From NCBI GenBank assembly GCA_050084985.1, contig JBITNC010000001.1:198338001-198402000 (forward strand): DNA of 64,000 nt, read 5' to 3'. Position numbers and translations under genes: made by a program. This document shows positions 21,441 through 33,699 of the stretch, one piece after another (within the stretch, counting starts at the first letter, position 1; each line of letters begins with the position of its first letter). A model generated the notes under the pieces. That model saw only the letters and a list, made by a program, of their open reading frames with translations, did no database searches and had not been told where the DNA came from. The stretch comes from Nageia nagi (taxonomy: Eukaryota; Pinophyta).

Positions 21441-22490
21441 TCAAGATCTTATTACCAATATTAATATGCTTAATATATGGTTATTAGATAAATTGTGCTA
21501 TCAAATTCACTGCATAGGCAATATCTATCTTGGAGATAGTTAAATAAAGAAGACTTACAATAAGCTTCCTATATGCTATAATATCTACCACATGAGAGGT
21601 AGAGTTGGTCTCAATATTGATTCCAAGAGAAACTAGGATAGTTAGAGTCTTACACTTGCTCATTCCAAACTTTTGCAAAATATCATAGATGTATTTAGAT
21701 TGAATAAGGTAGGTACAATCTTAACATTGATATACTTTCACCCTAAGGTAGTAGTGCAAGAGGCCAAGATCATTCATTTCATATTCTAGCTTAAGTTTGG
21801 TGATGCACTCATTGATGATGATCATATTATTCCCTGTAATCAAAAGATTATCAACATAAACAAGAATCAAGACCAAGTCTTTTCCTTCATTGACCACATA
21901 GAGATTTGTATCTAAGCAGCATTTAAAGAACCTAATAGTCTCAAAGTATCCTAAAATATTTTTATACTAAGCTCTTGGTGCTTGCTTAAGTCCAACACAA
22001 ATACTTTTTTAGCTTGTACATATGGAACTTTTTTCCATTAACAACAAACTCTTTAGGATGGTTCATGTAGATCTTAACATCAAAATCACCATTGATAAAA
22101 ACACTTTTCCTATCAAGTTGGAATACCTTCCAATCTTGAGCTACTAAAAGGGTAAGGATCAATTTGAATGTAGACATCTTTGTAATTGGAGAAAATGTTT
22201 CTTCATAATCAACTCCATATTTTTGAGCAAAATCCTTAGCTACCAACCTTGCATTATATTTCTCAATTACACAATCTGAGTTATACTTAACCTTGTAAAC
22301 CCATTTGTTTCCAATTGCATTCCTTGTAGTGGGATATGGAACCAAGTCCCAAGTTCCATTTTCCATAAGAGCCTCAAATTCCAATTTCATTGCATCCATC
22401 CAACAAGAATGTTTAGAAGCTTTCTTGAAGGTTGAAGATTCATTATGGCCTTCAATTTTGGTAAGAAGAGACTTATTCAATGTCATACTT
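21441..22490 (-). pseudogene. Reverse transcriptase of the copia element
   Basis: Begins with SKHSCWMDAMKLEFEALMEN and GTWDLVP (about 22340-22420). It continues through KWVYKVKYNSD, YNARLVAKDFAQKYGVDYEE, TFSPITKMS and QLDRKSVFINGD. The catalytic box at 21846-21861 reads YVDN instead of YVDD. The thumb part (KFGMSKCKTL, YRKLIVSLLYLT) is at 21500-21680. Several frame breaks. Catalysis would be lost by the Asp-to-Asn change alone. Confidence 0.9.
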
Positions 22491-22795
22491 CTAGTGATTC
22501 ATTAAGATGGAGTATTTTGCTCTCAAGGTGACCATTCTGAAGTAAGGTCCAACCACTTAGGCCTTTCTTAAGATGAATTTTCAAGGTCTTTACTTGAAGA
22601 GGGATCATTAGAATCTTAATTGATTTTAACATCATTGGAAACAAACACTACTTTTGAAGAGGGAGAGTAGAAGCTATACCCTTGATGTTGACTATCATAA
22701 CTAATAAAGATGCATTTTTCTAATTCATCATATAACTTATTCCTTTTATAAGAAACTATATAGGAAAAAACTTCACAACCAAAGACCTTGATTTA
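22491..22795 (-). pseudogene. Integrase C-terminal region of the copia element
   Basis: Reads KVFGCEVFSYIVSYKRNKL (22735-22792) and CIFISYDSQHQGYSFYSPSS, the block that follows the integrase core in copia elements. It starts right after the GAG-pre-integrase segment, so the DDE core is absent. Confidence 0.8.
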
Positions 22796-23060
22796 TCCTT
22801 CTCAAGCTTTTGCATTTTCATTTTACCTAGGATGCAACTTTGACAAAGGCCAACGATAGGTGAGATTGAAAGTAATCCTTTAATAAAAGTTTGACTCTTC
22901 ATGAGTTGAATGCTTATATGATTGATGTGGCCTAATATTTTGTACCAAATATTAACTTTAGAATAAACATTAGTAGCTAGGAACATTTTTGAAGGCACTT
23001 CATCAACTATGTAGAGGTCATTTTTAATAGAGCCTTTTATCAAAGTGGCCAATCCTTTCC
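22796..23060 (-). pseudogene. GAG-pre-integrase domain of the copia element
   Basis: SKVNIWYKILGHINHISIQ, then LMKSQTFIKGL and LCQSCILGKM, match the zinc-type domain before copia integrase (H-x-x-LGH-x-N, C-x-x-C-x-x-GK). The sequence passes directly to the integrase end at about 22795. Confidence 0.88.
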
Positions 23061-23400
23061 TTATGCTCTAAGAGTTTGCAGTAAACTCAAAGGAATATCA
23101 TTTTATTTCCTTTTGAATGATTGATATAAGATTCATTTTTAACTTAGACACATAGAGCACATTTTGAATTGCTTTACCATACATCAAGATGCTTCCTATC
23201 CTATGGAATTCAAGCATTGAATTATCACCAATCACAACTGCATCCTTTCTACATTTATGAAAATTTTAAAATCTATCTTTGTAAAAGCATATGTGATTAA
23301 TCCTGAATCAATCATCCAGTCATTTGTAGGTGCATGAGTCCAAGAGTAAATACCACAAACGTAACCACTTTTATTAGTTTCTTCCCTTTGAAATGGTTTA
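23061..23400 (-). pseudogene. Protease of the copia element
   Basis: APTNDWMIDSGLITYAFTKI at about 23270-23330 is the copia protease active site, WxxDSG followed by the family spacing. The rest is broken by stops. A histidine/asparagine-rich gag tail precedes it. Confidence 0.75.
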
Positions 23401-24257
23401 CCTTCTCTTTTCCATTTCTCTTTGCCTTTTTGTTCTTCTTGAAGAAAGAGGTTTCTTTATAGCCATAGATACCACAAAAGTTACAATTCCCATCAAATTT
23501 GACCTACCATTTGAATTGTTTATCTTGCTTTTGCCTTCATTATGCTTGTGGCCATTTTTCTTTACATTTATTTTGAGAGAAGAATGAGAAGACTTCTTAT
23601 GATTTTTGAAATTCTTCTTTAAGTGAGGCTTGGCTGCTCCTAGAGCAATATTGTGATATTTTGGTGTAGAAGACACTAATCCTTTCTTATTGAAAGTTTA
23701 TTCATTCTTTAAGAGAATCTAGAGAGATTCTATAAGGAGAAGGCTTGCTTTTCATCATCAAGCCTTGTTTCAATAACAGTCATAAAATGGATAAACTTGG
23801 ATGAAAGACATTATAGGATGATAAAACTATAAATTCATTATTGATATAATTACAACCACAACTCATAAGTTGACTCCTTAGATCAATAATGTTGGTCAAG
23901 AAGATTTCCATACTCTCATCCTCTCCTTGAAGAGTATGCAAGATATTTTGGAGGATGGTGAACCTTATAGAAAATTTTGTACCAAGATAAATTTGTTTAA
24001 GTTGATCCTAAGCTTCTTTTGTAGAGGTTGAACTTGTGATCATGTGAAGGGATTCATCTAAAACTTCTTGAAAAATCATATAAGTTGCCAACTCATTCTT
24101 TTTGCTATAAGACTCTAAAGCCTTTGCTTCTATAGGAGCACTTGATCTTCACTGTTTACCAAATTTTATGATCCTAAAGCTTTGTTTTCATCCTTGGTTA
24201 CCAGATACCATAATTGGAAATATCAAGGATGTGTTTTGGTGCAAATGAGTCACCCAT
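23401..24257 (-). pseudogene. gag of the copia element
   Basis: Begins at ATG 24257 (MGDSFAPKHILDISNYGIW, the usual copia gag opening). It contains a UBN2-type block (LATYMIFQEVLDESLHMITS-like, QIYLGTKFSIRF, LHTLQGEDESMEIFL in shifted frames at 23880-24090) and a basic tail (KNHKKSSHSSLK). A TGGTATCTGG stretch near 24200 is coding here and not a primer site. Confidence 0.8.
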
Positions 24258-24900
24258 TTTATACAAAATAAAATTACTTTAGATCAAGAGATTAAGAAAG
24301 CATAAATATTACACTTTTGTAAAAATTACATATTTTGTAAAAATTACAAGTTTGATCAATTTGTTAATCAATTATCCAATAAACATTGTAGTGATAACCA
24401 AAGTAATCAAACAAAATTAACCAACTTATTCATCATTTTTGAAATTGTAAAACTTGTATAAATTTGTGTAATTAAAGAAGTTTTAAGTTGTACTATTGCA
24501 ATTTATGTTAGTAGATTGTAGTTAGTAACTTTGTAGTTTGTAATTTAAAAGCTTAGATCATTTTGTTAGTTAGTAGTGTATTTATAGTTAGTGGTTAGTT
24601 ATAAAGCTATAAGAACTTTTACAATATGCTCTTTTTATCATAAGAGTCTTAACAAATTTTAACAAAGATAAAAAACACAATATGTTTTTAAGGAAGAATC
24701 ATTTCCAAGGGAAGATTCATTTCCATATCTATCAACCATTCGAATAAGATATATGATAAGAACCAACAAGTCTCATAGCAAGGTTTCATTACCTTGCAAG
24801 TATGAACCATTTTTCCAACTTGAGTGATTCTTATTTTGCATTAGTATTATTCCAAAGTCAATCTATATTATTCATGATGGCATTCATTTAATCTTCCAAA
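24258..24900. other. AT-rich leader or flank, no 5' LTR recognised
   Basis: Here the copia 5' LTR should lie, but there is no resemblance to 19750-20204. The sequence has GTTAGT-rich stretches (24510-24600) and no coding features. The 5' LTR may have been lost, or the break may be an old recombination. Confidence 0.4.
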
Positions 24901-25838
24901 AAGAGGTATGCAAGGAGCTATGGAGACCCCACACTTAGGAACCCTCGCCTCTAGGAAAGGCCCACGTTGCAATATCTAAAATATTGCTTGAAACATGATT
25001 GGATGATGATAATAAAATGAAATGGAGGTAGGGTTTAGAGTTTTTCCTTTTTGATGTAATACCCAAGGCTCCAAATAACCTCCAAAACAAGAGACAAAAG
25101 GAGTCTTATAGGTTTTAGGTCCTTAAGACCCTAGAACCATACAAATGTAGCTAGATAGATTGTAAGCCTCCAAACCTTGAATCAACAAGGTATTAGAAAA
25201 TAACACAATGCCTAAAATGCAAGCTAACATAAGATTAGAATAGACTAACTAAAACAACAACTAAACTAATCTATTCTAGCCTAAGTCTATAAGAGACTAG
25301 CCTAGAAGATACTAATATGCAAGCATGCATCAATAAATAAATGATAAACCCAAAAGAATATGATATAAGCCCTTTAATTTCCTATAAAAACCTAAAAAAA
25401 CACTTAAAATAATTATTAGTACCACAAAAACCAAGTCCACATGAGTTACCCAAGGTTTCTTGCAACATGAGGACAAAAATCCTCTTTTTGTTGCCTTTGA
25501 ATGTGATGGGTGAAGTTCCAAATGGAAGGTTTGAGGCCTAAAGCTGGAGTAGAAAGTTTGGAGTGCATAGGAAAACAAGAAGTCATGGGTTTTCCATTGT
25601 GAAAAATAAGTGAGAAGTGGGAAAACTAATTTTGAATTGAATTTATATAGTACTAGTGGGTGGATGGTTAGAGTTCAAAGTGATAAGGTGGTAACAAAGG
25701 GATAAGTTACCAAAATGAACTATGAAAATGGGATCGAGATAGAACAAATGGATGATAGGTTCATAATGAACTACAAGATAGGTAAAATCATTATAAATAA
25801 CCTAATATAGATGAATGAATAATTTTTAAGTGTCTACA
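24900..25838 (-). repeat. Probable 3' LTR of element A
   Basis: The upper edge is TGTAGACACTTAAAAATT on the minus strand at 25838, preceded by the purine-rich ACAAAAAGGGCATC, the layout of a polypurine tract plus LTR start. It resembles the LTR start of element B (TGTAGACATCTAAATC). A TATATAAAT promoter box lies at 25641-25649 (minus). The lower boundary is not determined and no partner LTR is in the window. Confidence 0.55.
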
Positions 25839-26189
25839 GATGCCCTTTTTGTGTTGATTTTCATGAGATGTAAATTGCAACATAAAAATAGGTGAAGTGT
25901 GTGCAATGTGATAATGATGGGATGGACAACATCATCACATAAAGAGCACATATGGCTATAATACATCATAGTGCCAATAATTTTATGTTGTAACTAGTTT
26001 ATTTCTTGATGCAATGGACTATGCTATAAGCAATCAAGATGTACCTATGGCTAGAACACATTGTAGTATCATCACTATCATGCTATAACCAGTTGATACT
26101 TAGGATGATAAGATAGGACAAGATATGAATAGTAAGTGATCATAGAGTGGAATGTAAAAAGCAAACTAAACAAAATAAATAACAAAAGC

Positions 26190-26400
26190 AAATTATCTCT
26201 ACTTTTTCCCAGTAGTCAAAGGAAAAAAAAAGGAAAAGGAAACTGATCTCTACTTTGCCCCATCAATCAAAGGGAACAAAAATGATTTTTACTTGACCCA
26301 AAAATTGAGAGATGAAGTGATTATACTTTTCCATAGTATTCAAAGGAAAAGAAATGATTTTGCTTTACCCTAGTAGTCAAGGGATGAAATGATGCAAAGT
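26190..26400. repeat. ~38-bp degenerate minisatellite in element A
   Basis: About five tandem units, each opening TGAT(T/C)(T/A)... then an ACTTTnCCC core and ending TCAAAGG-AA or a variant. They begin near 26195, 26243, 26284, 26319 and 26355. Tat/Ogre elements commonly carry minisatellites between pol and the 3' LTR, which agrees with the position here. Confidence 0.7.
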
Positions 26401-27959
26401 TAAGATGAGAGCTAGTGTCGATGCATGATAAGACATATAAGATCACCTTGAAAGTTTGAACCAAGTTTGGTTTTGGCATATGACATTCCATATAATACTA
26501 ATATGGAGAGATAAATCATATGCTCATAGACCTAATAGGTATTGGGTTGCAACATGTAGGCATGCAACACCTAAATAAGAGACTATACTAAATGATAAAT
26601 GATATAAGTGCTAGAGTGATTAGGACCAAAAGATAATGCAAGATGGACATGCTCTTTTTTGCAAAAATGGATCACACCTATGGGGGCACCTAACAAGACA
26701 ATATGATAGGGATCATAAAAGAAGTAAGTGATAAGGAATAAAAGGTTTCTTGTATTCCTTATTTGAGATGAGAAAACCAAGAAAACTAAATATAATGAGC
26801 AAAATACGAGTATAAGAACTTGATTAAGGAAGGGTGAACTACATGTGTGAGATAAATTGTACCTATGGGTTGCTTAGCAAAATAATGCAATCAAGATCAT
26901 GAAAGAGATAAGTGAGTATATCCTCCTTAAGTTGGGAGAAGGTACCAGGATAGGGGCTCAAGCATCTAGTTAATTGATGAGCAAAAGGGATGGGGGAAAG
27001 GTGAAAGAACTAAAGGAGAATAGCTGATGGGACATCTAGGAGGTAGGGGGAATAAAATAAAAAGGTTGATTCAAATTTGTCATTTGCACACCTATCCTTG
27101 CATGAATGGAGATTTTATCTAGAGAGATTATTCCATTCCCAACTATGCTAGATTTACTAGGAGCTAACTAGGAGAGATGGCAACCATAGCAAGAGCTAGA
27201 CATGATACACAATGTGGCCCACCTGAAGGAGGAGCAATTGCTTGCATAAGTGGGTAAGTCTTGAAAAATGTGACCATTTGGAATTTTGAAAGCATGGCTA
27301 GGTAGAGGATACACACATTAAGTGTAAAAATGTAATTTATTTTTGATTTTGCCAGTTAAATTTGGCATAAAATGAAGAAAATCATAGACAACATGTAAAA
27401 ATAGGGTATTAAATTTTAGGAGAACCAATAGACCAAATTCAATAAGGTAAGACTTAAAGTGATTACAACAACACATAAAATATTTTTTTTAGAGAAAAAT
27501 TTAAGTTTAGGACCCAAAACACTAGAAATATACAAGTTTTTAGGGCTCAGGGCATGGGGTTTTTGGCCTTGGCCTTGACTCTGCTAGCTGATGGGCTCTA
27601 GATTGGTCCTAATTTAGGGGCTAGTTGGAATCCCATCAATTAGCATCTAGCTAATCTCAAACCAAATTAGCTAGATGGTTAGTCAACTGCCCAATTGGTT
27701 CACTAATTGATCTATAAGATGTTGGCTAATTCAAATTAGTCAATTTATTATAGATTGGTTAGAAATAAACATAAAAGAGAGGCTACAAGACACATGAAAA
27801 GTCATAAATAGACCAAAAAACTCATAGGGTTGACTGACTAGGAATCATAGGACTAGGAAAACATAGACAAGACTAGTAACTTAAAATAGAGAGGACTAAC
27901 TTAACAAAATAGATACTTACAAAACACAACAAAAGGACTAACATAGGACTTGTTTAAAT
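26401..27959. other. 3' noncoding region of element A (LTR-proximal)
   Basis: No protein match. A short stretch at 27590-27740 repeats GCTAGnTGnnnn/CTAATT motifs. Otherwise it is featureless AT-rich sequence. Confidence 0.5.
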
Positions 27960-29825
27960 GAGTTTCAGGTGAAGACTTGGCACAAGTTCAAGCTTGTCCT
28001 AAAGGATGTGCATAGGGCATTGGATGACATTGACTGGGTATGGTTGGAGGCTATAGACTTGGTATGGGCCACCCAATTGAGGATCATGATAGTGGAATAA
28101 ACATATGTTTACACCCTAGTGGAGCATTAGGATGGCCAATGGAACACCTTTTACTTCCCTATTAGCAAGATGATAATCATGCTAGAGAATGTCTATAGGA
28201 TATTCAAGGTTCTCATCAAGGGTAGGATATTGATAGTGATGAGCTCAAGGATCTAGACTATGTAGAGGATGTTTAGGTATGAATGGTAGACCATTGATAT
28301 CGAATATGATAGAGTAGATTATACCATCACATATGAGGGGTTGGTGATAGCCTAGGAGGCTATAATGATGATATAAATCAACAAAATTTTACTTATAGAT
28401 ACCAATGGCCATATGATCCCTTAGAATCTATTGGATATTATTAGAGACATCATGGAGGATGGTGTAGTGTATGCATGGGCCCTAGCAATCCTCTAGCAAA
28501 TGTACATGCAACTGGAGGATTGATAGTAAAGCAAATTTGGGATCACAGCATCCCTACTGATATAAATTTGGGTGTGGGAGTATGTGCAAGTGGCATGAAC
28601 CCATAAATTACCTTTTGAAATTCATAATATGGTGGAGGTTGACCTAGAGGTGCTTGTAGCAGGGTGGGAGCCACCTATGCTTGATGATGGGCATAAGAGC
28701 ATGAGTCACCCAAGAGGTGAGCCTATGAGGGTATGTACACATGGAATAGGAGCATATGGACAAGCTTAAGAGTAGAGGACATTATGTTCAAGCCCTAGAG
28801 AGGAGGCCTAGTATGGGTTGAGGATTCAAAGTAGCTAGTGCAAGTGTGTTGATCCCATGACTTATGAAAGAAGAGACATAGGGATGTGGAGGTTTATCGA
28901 TATGAGTGGGTGATCCAAAAGCATAATATCATCAAGAATGTACCTCTAGATCTAGAGCTTTACTATCATATTGAGGTACAATGGGACCTAGAAAGATGGT
29001 GCTACATGGAGCTAGATGTACCTCTTGACATAACAATGATCATACATGGAGTGAGTGGTTGTAGATGGGGTGCTATAGGCATCATCTCTAGTAGGAGCAA
29101 GAGGGTAGGGAGGATAAGTAGGAGGAGCAGTAGCAATAGTAGCACTTGATGCACCTATAGGATAGGTGACTAGAGAGCCTATAGGAGTAGAGATGGGTGT
29201 AGAAGGAGATGATGAGCCATTTGATTAGGAAAAATTTGATGTTATGATGGGTACCTTTAAGGGTGAGTAGGAGGATCATAAGGTAGAGATTTTGGTAGAG
29301 TATGATCAAGCCTTGGGTGAGAGGGATGCCACCCTATATCAAAGGGACATAATCATCATCAAGAGAGATACAACCATGATTAAGAGAGACATAATAGTGA
29401 ATCAAAGGGATATGATGAAAATGTAGGGGGATACAATGTAGGCATAGGTCATAAGATTGTAGGTGTAGTTAGATGCAGTGCTAGTTGAAGGAAACTATCC
29501 AACCTAGTTATTGGTGGTGACAATGAGGATACAGGTTCCATGCATAGAGGCAAGCATGCAAATAGAGGAGGCCATAATAGGTACCAAAAAATAGATAGAG
29601 GAAACCACATAGATGGAGGCCACACTAATCAACCACCACACATATTAGATGGTGATGGACTAGTGGTAGCAAGAGGTAATGAGGGAACTCACCTTCCATG
29701 GATAGCTAGTGGTAGTAGGGATATCAATCATAGAGCTTGTGTCTGGAGGGAGGAGCCAATCCAAGATCTAAAGTCACATTCATATGATCGTGATCATGTA
29801 GAGTGTGTGGCAATTATTCCATGAG
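27960..29825 (+). pseudogene. Plant mobile domain (PMD, aminotransferase-like) gene remnant, antisense in element A
   Basis: Plus-strand reading with stops but no shift across at least 109 codons gives PMD landmarks. These are W..A..LV.AT.LRI..VE (28040-28100), DGQWNTFYFPISKM then IIMLENVYRIFKV (28131-28215, the T-F-x-(L/F)-P-x-x-(E/K)-M-T-x-T-L-E-D-V motif), GVVYAWALAIL (28461-28493) and LLIxIWVWEYVQV (about 28555-28590, the LLQ-W-x-WE motif). After a shift, VYRYEWVIQKHNIIKNVPLD and ELYYHIEVQW (28890-28985) fit the domain's end. A heptad-repeat segment and a basic tail follow (to 29824). PMD is known both from MAIN/MAIL1-type genes and from transposon-carried ORFs in plants. It is oriented opposite to the element's gag-pol. 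Whether it belonged to element A or is a separate insertion is open. Confidence 0.75.
29319..29423 (+). repeat. Five 21-bp tandem repeats encoding a heptad
   Basis: Five perfectly phased units of 21 bp encode seven-residue steps (ERDATLY, QRDIIII, KRDTTMI, KRDIIVN, QRDMMKM). The constant (K/Q/E)-R-D and hydrophobic positions would form a coiled coil. It sits in the C-terminal part of the PMD remnant. Confidence 0.85.
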
Positions 29826-32455
29826 GGTAGGCCCAACAAGTGGGGTATTCAAGGTGCCCCAAACTCTAGGTGGTGACATAGGGATTAGAGGATGAGAGGG
29901 GTTAGGCAAGACACCTACACTCCCTAGATAGGAACATAGGGGATAAGATTGATCACTCTAGATGCAAATATGATATGTTTTGACTAGAGGATAGTGTCAA
30001 GTGCCCTAGTAGCACATAGTTTTGATTATTTTGTATTTTTGAACATGTATATGCAAGACCATGTGATGTATAGAAACATTATTTTGATGTATGATATGAA
30101 ATGTTTGAATTTTCTATATGTATGAATGATAACTATTATATGGATGGATATGCATTATTTAACAACACTACTATATGAGATGATATTATGTTATATGCTG
30201 ATGTGTTTGGTGTGGATGCATTTACTTTCATGTTACATGGGTTTTACTTATATGCCATGTATAAGATAATCAATGAATGTAACAAAACTAAAAATGAACC
30301 CTAAAATGAATACTTAAAATGATCATGATAAAGACAACTTAAAATGCACCTAAAATGAATTTAAAATGAACTTGCATGTTTAATGACATCACTTGGATAA
30401 TGAACCTATATGCTTTAACACACACAAAAGAAACAAACACAAAATGGAAAATATAAATGGTGAAGATGGAAAAACAAGTATGAAATACAAATAAAGGATA
30501 ATGAAAAATAACAAAATGGTAAACAAGCACTAAAAATGACAAATAAAATGAACCTAAAACATGACCAAAGAAATGACTAGAAAAAGATAAAATCAGACTA
30601 AAAGTTAATAAAAAAATAATAATGACACATGAAAACATGAAAAAATACAAAAATAAATGAACCATAATGATAAACAACACTAAAAAGTAAGAAAAATAAG
30701 TTAAAATGTTGCATGATTTTCCTCAAAATGGTGCATAAAATGAGGCAAAAGACATGTCACCAAGACCCCTTCAAAACACTTGACACACATTGATCATGGC
30801 CATTACAAATACAGACTAAGTTAGAATGCTACCGAAAGATAACTTAGTTGGACCAAAATTGAACCAAAGTGAAAAGATACTTTTGAAAAAGTGAAAAATT
30901 ATGAAATTTGATGGATAATAACAAGCAACCATGTTGATGATTTGATGAACTATGTTGACAATATGATAGATGGTTGTACAAACTAAGCACAAGATCAAAC
31001 AATTAAAAAAATGGAGTCCATTTTACCTATTTATGAAGTCCAAATCAAAGGTAACTTATCAAGGTGTGACACCTTTCAGTAGTCATTGAAAAGTTGTCAT
31101 TCCAAGTAGCCACAGAATCGACTTTTGAAAAAATATCAAACGATGGGATATGGGATTGAAATTTGTCACGATGACCATGTTTACATCAAAGAAGGATTAG
31201 AAAAATATGGATATGAAAATGGAGGTCATATGATGAATCAAAAATATAAATCAAATAGCCAATTTTTATAAGGTTTAAATTTTAGGACTTGCATCCCTAA
31301 AATAGGAAACTATGATAAATGGATTCAAAATACAACAAAATTGGATAGGGTGACTCAAAATGATATAAAAATACCACAAAAGACTAATTTTAAAAAATAG
31401 ATGAAAAATAACCATGTATGCATGCATGAGCATCAAGGTGCCACAAAGAATGAAGTACTAACTTAGGGCTAGTGGAAAATGACCAAAATATATAAACTAA
31501 AAATTACCAACATGAAGATCAATGATAAATAGAGTGACTAGACACCAAAACATAACTAGAGCTAATGATAAGATAAAAACATGAGTGAAGAAAATGAAAA
31601 AAATTATGAAATGAAAAGATAAGAGATGTGATGTCAAAGGAGGCCAAAATGCATCTCAAGTCATCTACAACATAAGGATTTATCTCAGAAACCATGATAG
31701 TCTCAACCTATGGTCAAACTCAAGGGAATGATGAAAGGAAACCCGTAGTGGTTGTGACCCAAGTGGTTATGTCTTCATTGGGAACCATAGATGGGACAAG
31801 ATGATAAGAGAAAATGAATGGACATACAAAATTTTCAATGATATGACATGATGCAAGAAATAAAAAAATGATGGTTGAACCCTTCTAGGTACTTAAGGGA
31901 CTGACTTCTATGCATGTTCAGGATTGTACTTGCTCTACTAGGGATTCAAGAGATAATGTCCAATGGTCAACCTAAAGGATAACCAAGATTGATACCAAAT
32001 AACATGAGCAATGAAAATGATAAAATGTGAATATAGATGCATAGAGTAGGAAAGGACATGACACAAGGTGATGAGGAGCTAAGTGAATATGGTCCTACAT
32101 CATAGTATTCTCAAGTGAAAAATTATGAAAGGATGGATAGGCTTGAGTATCGACTCCTGATGAGGTGATTCAAAATAAACAAAGGGATGAATGGCACAAA
32201 GTGGTAGAACACATAAGAGGAAAACAAGTACCTACACATAAGGTACCATATCCCATCTCGAGATGGATGAGAAGATGAAGGTGAGCAAGATGACATGAAG
32301 ATGAACAATATTGATACAATAAAAATATGAAAAGCAAAATCCAAGCATAAAAAGGATGAATATGGATGATATTGATAGGCTCAAGTTCTTCTCTTCCTTT
32401 TAAATTAATGAGGTGTACACACTTAAACCAATATTATGCTTAACGATGTAGGGGC
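29826..32455. other. A-rich 3' spacer of element A
   Basis: The plus strand is strongly A/G-rich with repeated (C)TAAAATGA-like words (30290-30700). The long hydrophobic minus-strand frames (30339-30680 and others) are just the complement of this composition. No gene or RNA feature recognised. Confidence 0.6.
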
Positions 32456-33430
32456 CTAGCCAATTTGGGGCAAACTTGTCCCTAAGAGGAAGCTCAAGAT
32501 GGGATTGTTGTTGGTTCTTTTTAAGAACAAGATCACCAACTTGGAACTCATGAGGTTGGAATTTCTTATTAAATGCTCATTAATATGCTCTTGATAAATA
32601 TTATGATGCTCAATCGCATTGATGCACCTCTCACTAAGAAAAGTAAGTTGGTCCAACTAAACTTGATAAGCTTCTTTGTTGGAGATAAAGTCCTTAAGCA
32701 ATATGCATAGGAAGAGATTTCAAGCTCAAGAGGAATGATAGCCTCCACATCATAAATGAGGGAAAAGAGATTAGCATTCATGGACATTTGAATACTATGT
32801 AATATGACCACAAATCATATGATAGACACTCATGCAAATTATGATGATTATCATTAACCATTTTCTTGAGAATCATGATAATCATCTTATTGGTGTCTTC
32901 AACTTAACCACTAGCTTGAGGCTAGCAAGGTTTGGAGAATGATTGTTTGATATGGTATCGATTGCAAATTCCCCTCATATGTTGATTATTAAAGTTAGGA
33001 TCATTATTAGTAAGGATCCTTGTAGGAATACTAATCAACATATGATATGATTCTCTATGAAAGATACTATATTGGGATCCATAGTCGAGATTGAAGCAAC
33101 TACCTCTACCCACTTGGTAAGGTACTCAATGGTAGTGGTAATGAACTTATGATTACTAGATGAAGGATGGAAAAATTGATCAATTAGATTGAAACTCACT
33201 AGACAAAAGGCCACATGGCTTGGATAGGTTGAAGAGATTGAGAGGGCAAGTGTTGAAGATGGTCATGTTGTTGACACTTGATACATTTCTTAATATATTT
33301 ATTATAATCACATTCCATGGTAGGCCAATAATAACCCATCCATAAGATACATTTAGTGATAGTAGTGTCATTGATGTGGTCACCATAAATGCCATCATGA
33401 CAATATAACATGGTAATTTGTTGGTCACGA
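32456..33430 (-). pseudogene. Integrase of element A
   Basis: From high to low coordinates: zinc domain with CHDGIYGDH and WMGYYWPTMECDYNKYIKKC, CIKCQQ (33199-33411, HHCC residues present). Then a core piece around ILTNNDPNF (32990-33010, normally TDNG) and the C-terminal part with LPLRDKFAPNWLGPY (about 32450-32500). Frames are broken in at least four places. The core is degenerate but not deleted. Confidence 0.8.
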
Positions 33431-33699
33431 AGCTTGAGATAAAGAAGAAGGATTACATCACAAGACCACTTATAAAGGATATCACCTAGAAGAATGTATT
33501 AAGTAGCATGATTCTTGAAATCATGCTTCTCATTGGGAGACATCATAAGATATGGCATTCCACTTGAGGTACTCATGAAGTTGCTTGTACCACAAGTCTT
33601 GAGACTCAATTGAAATATCATCGATACTAAATTTGGTAAGAGGGAAAGAAAAAGACAACTTGAGGGGTGAATCCTTGATAATAACAAGTTTTGCATGTT

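Larger units (their letters stand above)
19750..24257 (-). mobile_element. Ty1/copia retrotransposon remnant, minus strand
   Basis: Minus-strand order: gag, CCHC/protease, GAG-pre-integrase, integrase C-terminal linker, RT, RNase H, purine tract, 3' LTR. RT and RNase H lie after integrase, which defines Ty1/copia. The integrase catalytic core is missing and many stops are present. A 3' LTR is recognisable (starting TGTTAGAATAAATAATGC), but no partner 5' LTR is visible above 24257. Confidence 0.9.

Noticed and set aside
24200-24216. TGGTATCTGGTAACC as a copia primer binding site
   Set aside because: It is in frame within the gag opening (NYGIW) of the copia element, and no LTR adjoins it.
30339-30680. 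113-codon hydrophobic minus-strand frame as a membrane protein
   Set aside because: It is the complement of an A-rich spacer full of AAAATGA words. Phe/Leu/Ile richness follows from composition.
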